This document shows positions 4,858 through 6,221 of a DNA stretch of 6,221 nucleotides, one piece after another. The translations under genes were made by a program, and so were the position numbers. This stretch comes from an uncultured bacterium (GTDB lineage: Bacteria; Patescibacteriota; Minisyncoccia; Phycocordibacterales; UBA9973): NCBI GenBank assembly GCA_903854645.1, contig CAINWY010000020.1:1-6221 (forward strand). The letters run 5' to 3'. Below the pieces are notes generated by a model that made no database searches, was not told the DNA's origin, and worked only from the letters and a program-made list of their open reading frames with translations. Every line of letters starts with the position of its first letter. Within the stretch, counting starts at the first letter, position 1.

Positions 4858-4885
4858 AGATATGGATTCTTCTTTTTTAATATCT
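4858..4885. promoter_or_regulatory. Small inverted repeat upstream of recombinase gene
   Basis: AGATAT (4858-4863) and ATATCT (4880-4885) flank a T-rich spacer and end 11 nt before the recombinase ATG. A TAATAT (4878-4883) that could act as a -10 overlaps the right arm, so an operator role is conceivable. The match is short and AT-rich and may be chance. No Shine-Dalgarno is seen before the ATG. Confidence 0.25.
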
Positions 4886-4896
4886 AAAAACTAATT

Positions 4897-6221
4897 ATGA
4901 TTAAACCAAAATATTTTCTATACGCGCGAAAATCAACCGAGGATGACGACCATCAGATTATGAGTATTGAAGCTCAGCTTTTTGAATTACGCGAGTTCGC
5001 GCGTAAAGAAAATCTTGAAATTCTTGAGGAATTTCAAGAGTCGAAAAGTGCAAAGAAACCAGGTCGTGATAAATTTGGCGATATGATGTCCCGCATTGAA
5101 TCGATGGATGGCGTTGGAATTTTAGCGTGGCATCCCGATAGACTTGCTCGTAATAGTATTGACGGCGGGCGCATCATCTACGCCGTGGACACGACCAAAA
5201 TAGTTTCTTTACGCTTCCCGACATTTTGGTTTGAACCCACCCCGCAAGGACTGTTTATGCTTCAAGTGGCGTTCGGGCAAAGCAAGTATTATTCTGATAA
5301 TCTTAAACAGAATGTTGAGCGAGGGTTCCGCCAAAAAGTAAGACGAGGCGAGTGGCTTACCAAAGCACCCCGTGGCTATACGAATAATCCACGAACGAGA
5401 AATATCGAACCCGATCCTGTTCTTGCGAGAATAATTGTCAAAACGTTTGAGGAATACGCCACGGGTAAGCACACGTTCCCATCTATATCACAATTTTTGG
5501 CGGAACATAGCGTTGTGACGAGAAACGGAACGCCAGTTAGCAAAGCTTGTATTTCTGAAATGCTCACGAATAAAGTATATATCGGTTTACTTAAACATAA
5601 GGGCGAATTTTACCAAGGAAGCTTTGCGCCAATTATTTCAACTCAATTATTTGAAGCCGTTCAAATGCGATTGAAAGAACATTCACGACCCCGTAAAACA
5701 AAAGTTGGTCACAATTTTCCTTTTACCGGATTATTTCGTTGTGGCGAGTGTGGAAGTATGATAACAGCGCAATGGGTAAAAGGTAACGGCGGACGTTATC
5801 GTTATTATCGTTGTACGAAGAAAAAAGGAAATTGTGGACAGCAATATTTGCGGGAAGATTTACTTGTCTTTCAATTAAGAGAACGACTTCAAGAGATTAC
5901 GCTTCCCGACGACTACATAAAGTATATGGAAGAAAAAACGAACGAATGGGAAAAAGAAGCGAAAGTATCGTCAGGAAGCTATGTCGGGCGGATTAAAGAT
6001 AATGAGCGAGAGATACAAAAGAAGCTCGATAATTTAATTACGATATATTTGGATGGCGACATTCCAAAAGAAAATTATCTCGCCAAGAAAAACGAATTAT
6101 TAAAACAAAAAGTATCTCTCGCACAAAAAATTGACTCCGCCCGAACGGAGAGAAATAATTGGGTCGAACCATTGCGGGAATGGATTTTAGATATAAAAAA
6201 AGCCACGCAATTGGTTTCTAG
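4897..6221 (+). CDS. Large serine recombinase (site-specific integrase), 3'-truncated by window edge
   Basis: 441 codons open to the right edge with no stop. It integrates or excises an element by cutting both DNA strands at att sites through a Ser-DNA link. N-terminal resolvase domain: YARKS with nucleophile Ser13 and Arg11; ESKSAKKPGRDKF (48-60); HPDRLARN with Arg82 and Arg85. The recombinase domain follows, with APRGYTNNPRTRNIEPDP (about 158 onward) through SISQFLAEH to MLTNKVYIGLL. The zinc ribbon has C282-x2-C285 and C306-x6-C313. After it comes a charged, probably coiled-coil stretch (about 335-425), as in phage- and ICE-type integrases. The ATG at 4897 puts Ser13 at the expected distance. 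Codon use is unlike the host genes: 26 of 33 Arg codons are CGN. It is probably the first gene of an integrated element whose cargo lies to the right. Whether it belongs to a phage, an ICE or a simple genomic island is not visible. Confidence 0.95.
   Translation, partial: MIKPKYFLYARKSTEDDDHQIMSIEAQLFELREFARKENLEILEEFQESKSAKKPGRDKFGDMMSRIESMDGVGILAWHPDRLARNSIDGGRIIYAVDTTKIVSLRFPTFWFEPTPQGLFMLQVAFGQSKYYSDNLKQNVERGFRQKVRRGEWLTKAPRGYTNNPRTRNIEPDPVLARIIVKTFEEYATGKHTFPSISQFLAEHSVVTRNGTPVSKACISEMLTNKVYIGLLKHKGEFYQGSFAPIISTQLFEAVQMRLKEHSRPRKTKVGHNFPFTGLFRCGECGSMITAQWVKGNGGRYRYYRCTKKKGNCGQQYLREDLLVFQLRERLQEITLPDDYIKYMEEKTNEWEKEAKVSSGSYVGRIKDNEREIQKKLDNLITIYLDGDIPKENYLAKKNELLKQKVSLAQKIDSARTERNNWVEPLREWILDIKKATQLVS

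Larger units (their letters stand above)
4593..4896. other. Gene-free inverted-repeat region, probable host/mobile-element junction
   Basis: 304 nt without a supportable gene between hemerythrin and the recombinase. From left to right it holds a nested multi-stem block (4598-4735), a CG-alternating hairpin (4753-4770), a stem-loop (4795-4827), a G-run tract (4826-4842) and a small inverted repeat just before the recombinase ATG (4858-4885). Composition shifts from very AT-rich to clearly richer in G+C inside this stretch. Large serine recombinase genes usually lie next to one attachment site of their element, so an att half is expected here; I cannot fix its core from a single sequence. Confidence 0.5.

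Noticed and set aside
5209..5567. Two minus-strand ORFs (5209-5472 and 5376-5567)
   Set aside because: Both are antisense to the recombinase domain, which has strong motif support in the plus frame.
5811..5996. Plus-strand 61-codon ORF
   Set aside because: Out-of-frame shadow over the zinc-ribbon and following region of the recombinase.

Overview
The window comes from an AT-rich bacterial chromosome. Genes are compact and unusually short for their families: UvrC has no C-terminal HhH domain and GpsA is 278 aa. There are no clear Shine-Dalgarno sites, several promoters sit almost on the start codon, and a TMEM175-type channel gene is present. Together this suggests a reduced genome of the Patescibacteria / Candidate Phyla Radiation type, possibly Parcubacteria-like. 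That placement is an inference from gene form and composition, not from a marker gene. The standard genetic code fits: glycine is encoded by GGN and no reading frame needs a recoded stop.

Layout. Positions 1-618 hold the 3' part of uvrC (DNA repair), cut by the left edge. A promoter in the 25-nt gap then starts a two-gene unit, ddl (D-Ala-D-Ala ligase, cell wall) and gpsA (glycerol-3-phosphate dehydrogenase, phospholipid precursor), only 2 nt apart. Both supply envelope building blocks. Convergent to gpsA, with a 1-nt gap, is a six-helix TMEM175/DUF1211-like membrane protein on the minus strand. A 382-nt intergenic stretch (3128-3509) holds a strong minus-strand terminator, several hairpins, a more GC-rich patch and a 31-codon ORF; it may be a small RNA or small-protein gene. 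Next is engB/ysxC (ribosome-assembly GTPase, minus strand), divergent from a bacteriohemerythrin gene (plus strand).

After the hemerythrin gene the character of the DNA changes. Positions 4593-4896 are non-coding and packed with inverted repeats: a nested multi-stem block at 4598-4735, a CG-repeat hairpin, another stem-loop and a G-run tract. Then comes a large serine recombinase gene (4897 to beyond the right edge) whose arginine codon use (26 of 33 CGN) differs sharply from ddl plus gpsA (5 of 18). This is best read as the recombinase-bearing end of an integrated mobile element, with its attachment-site boundary somewhere in 4593-4896.

Most notable are the nested inverted-repeat block beside the recombinase, the recurring TGN-extended -10 placed 6-8 nt before ATG (predicted leaderless mRNAs), the possible minus-strand RNA at 3164-3455, and the shortened GpsA and UvrC.
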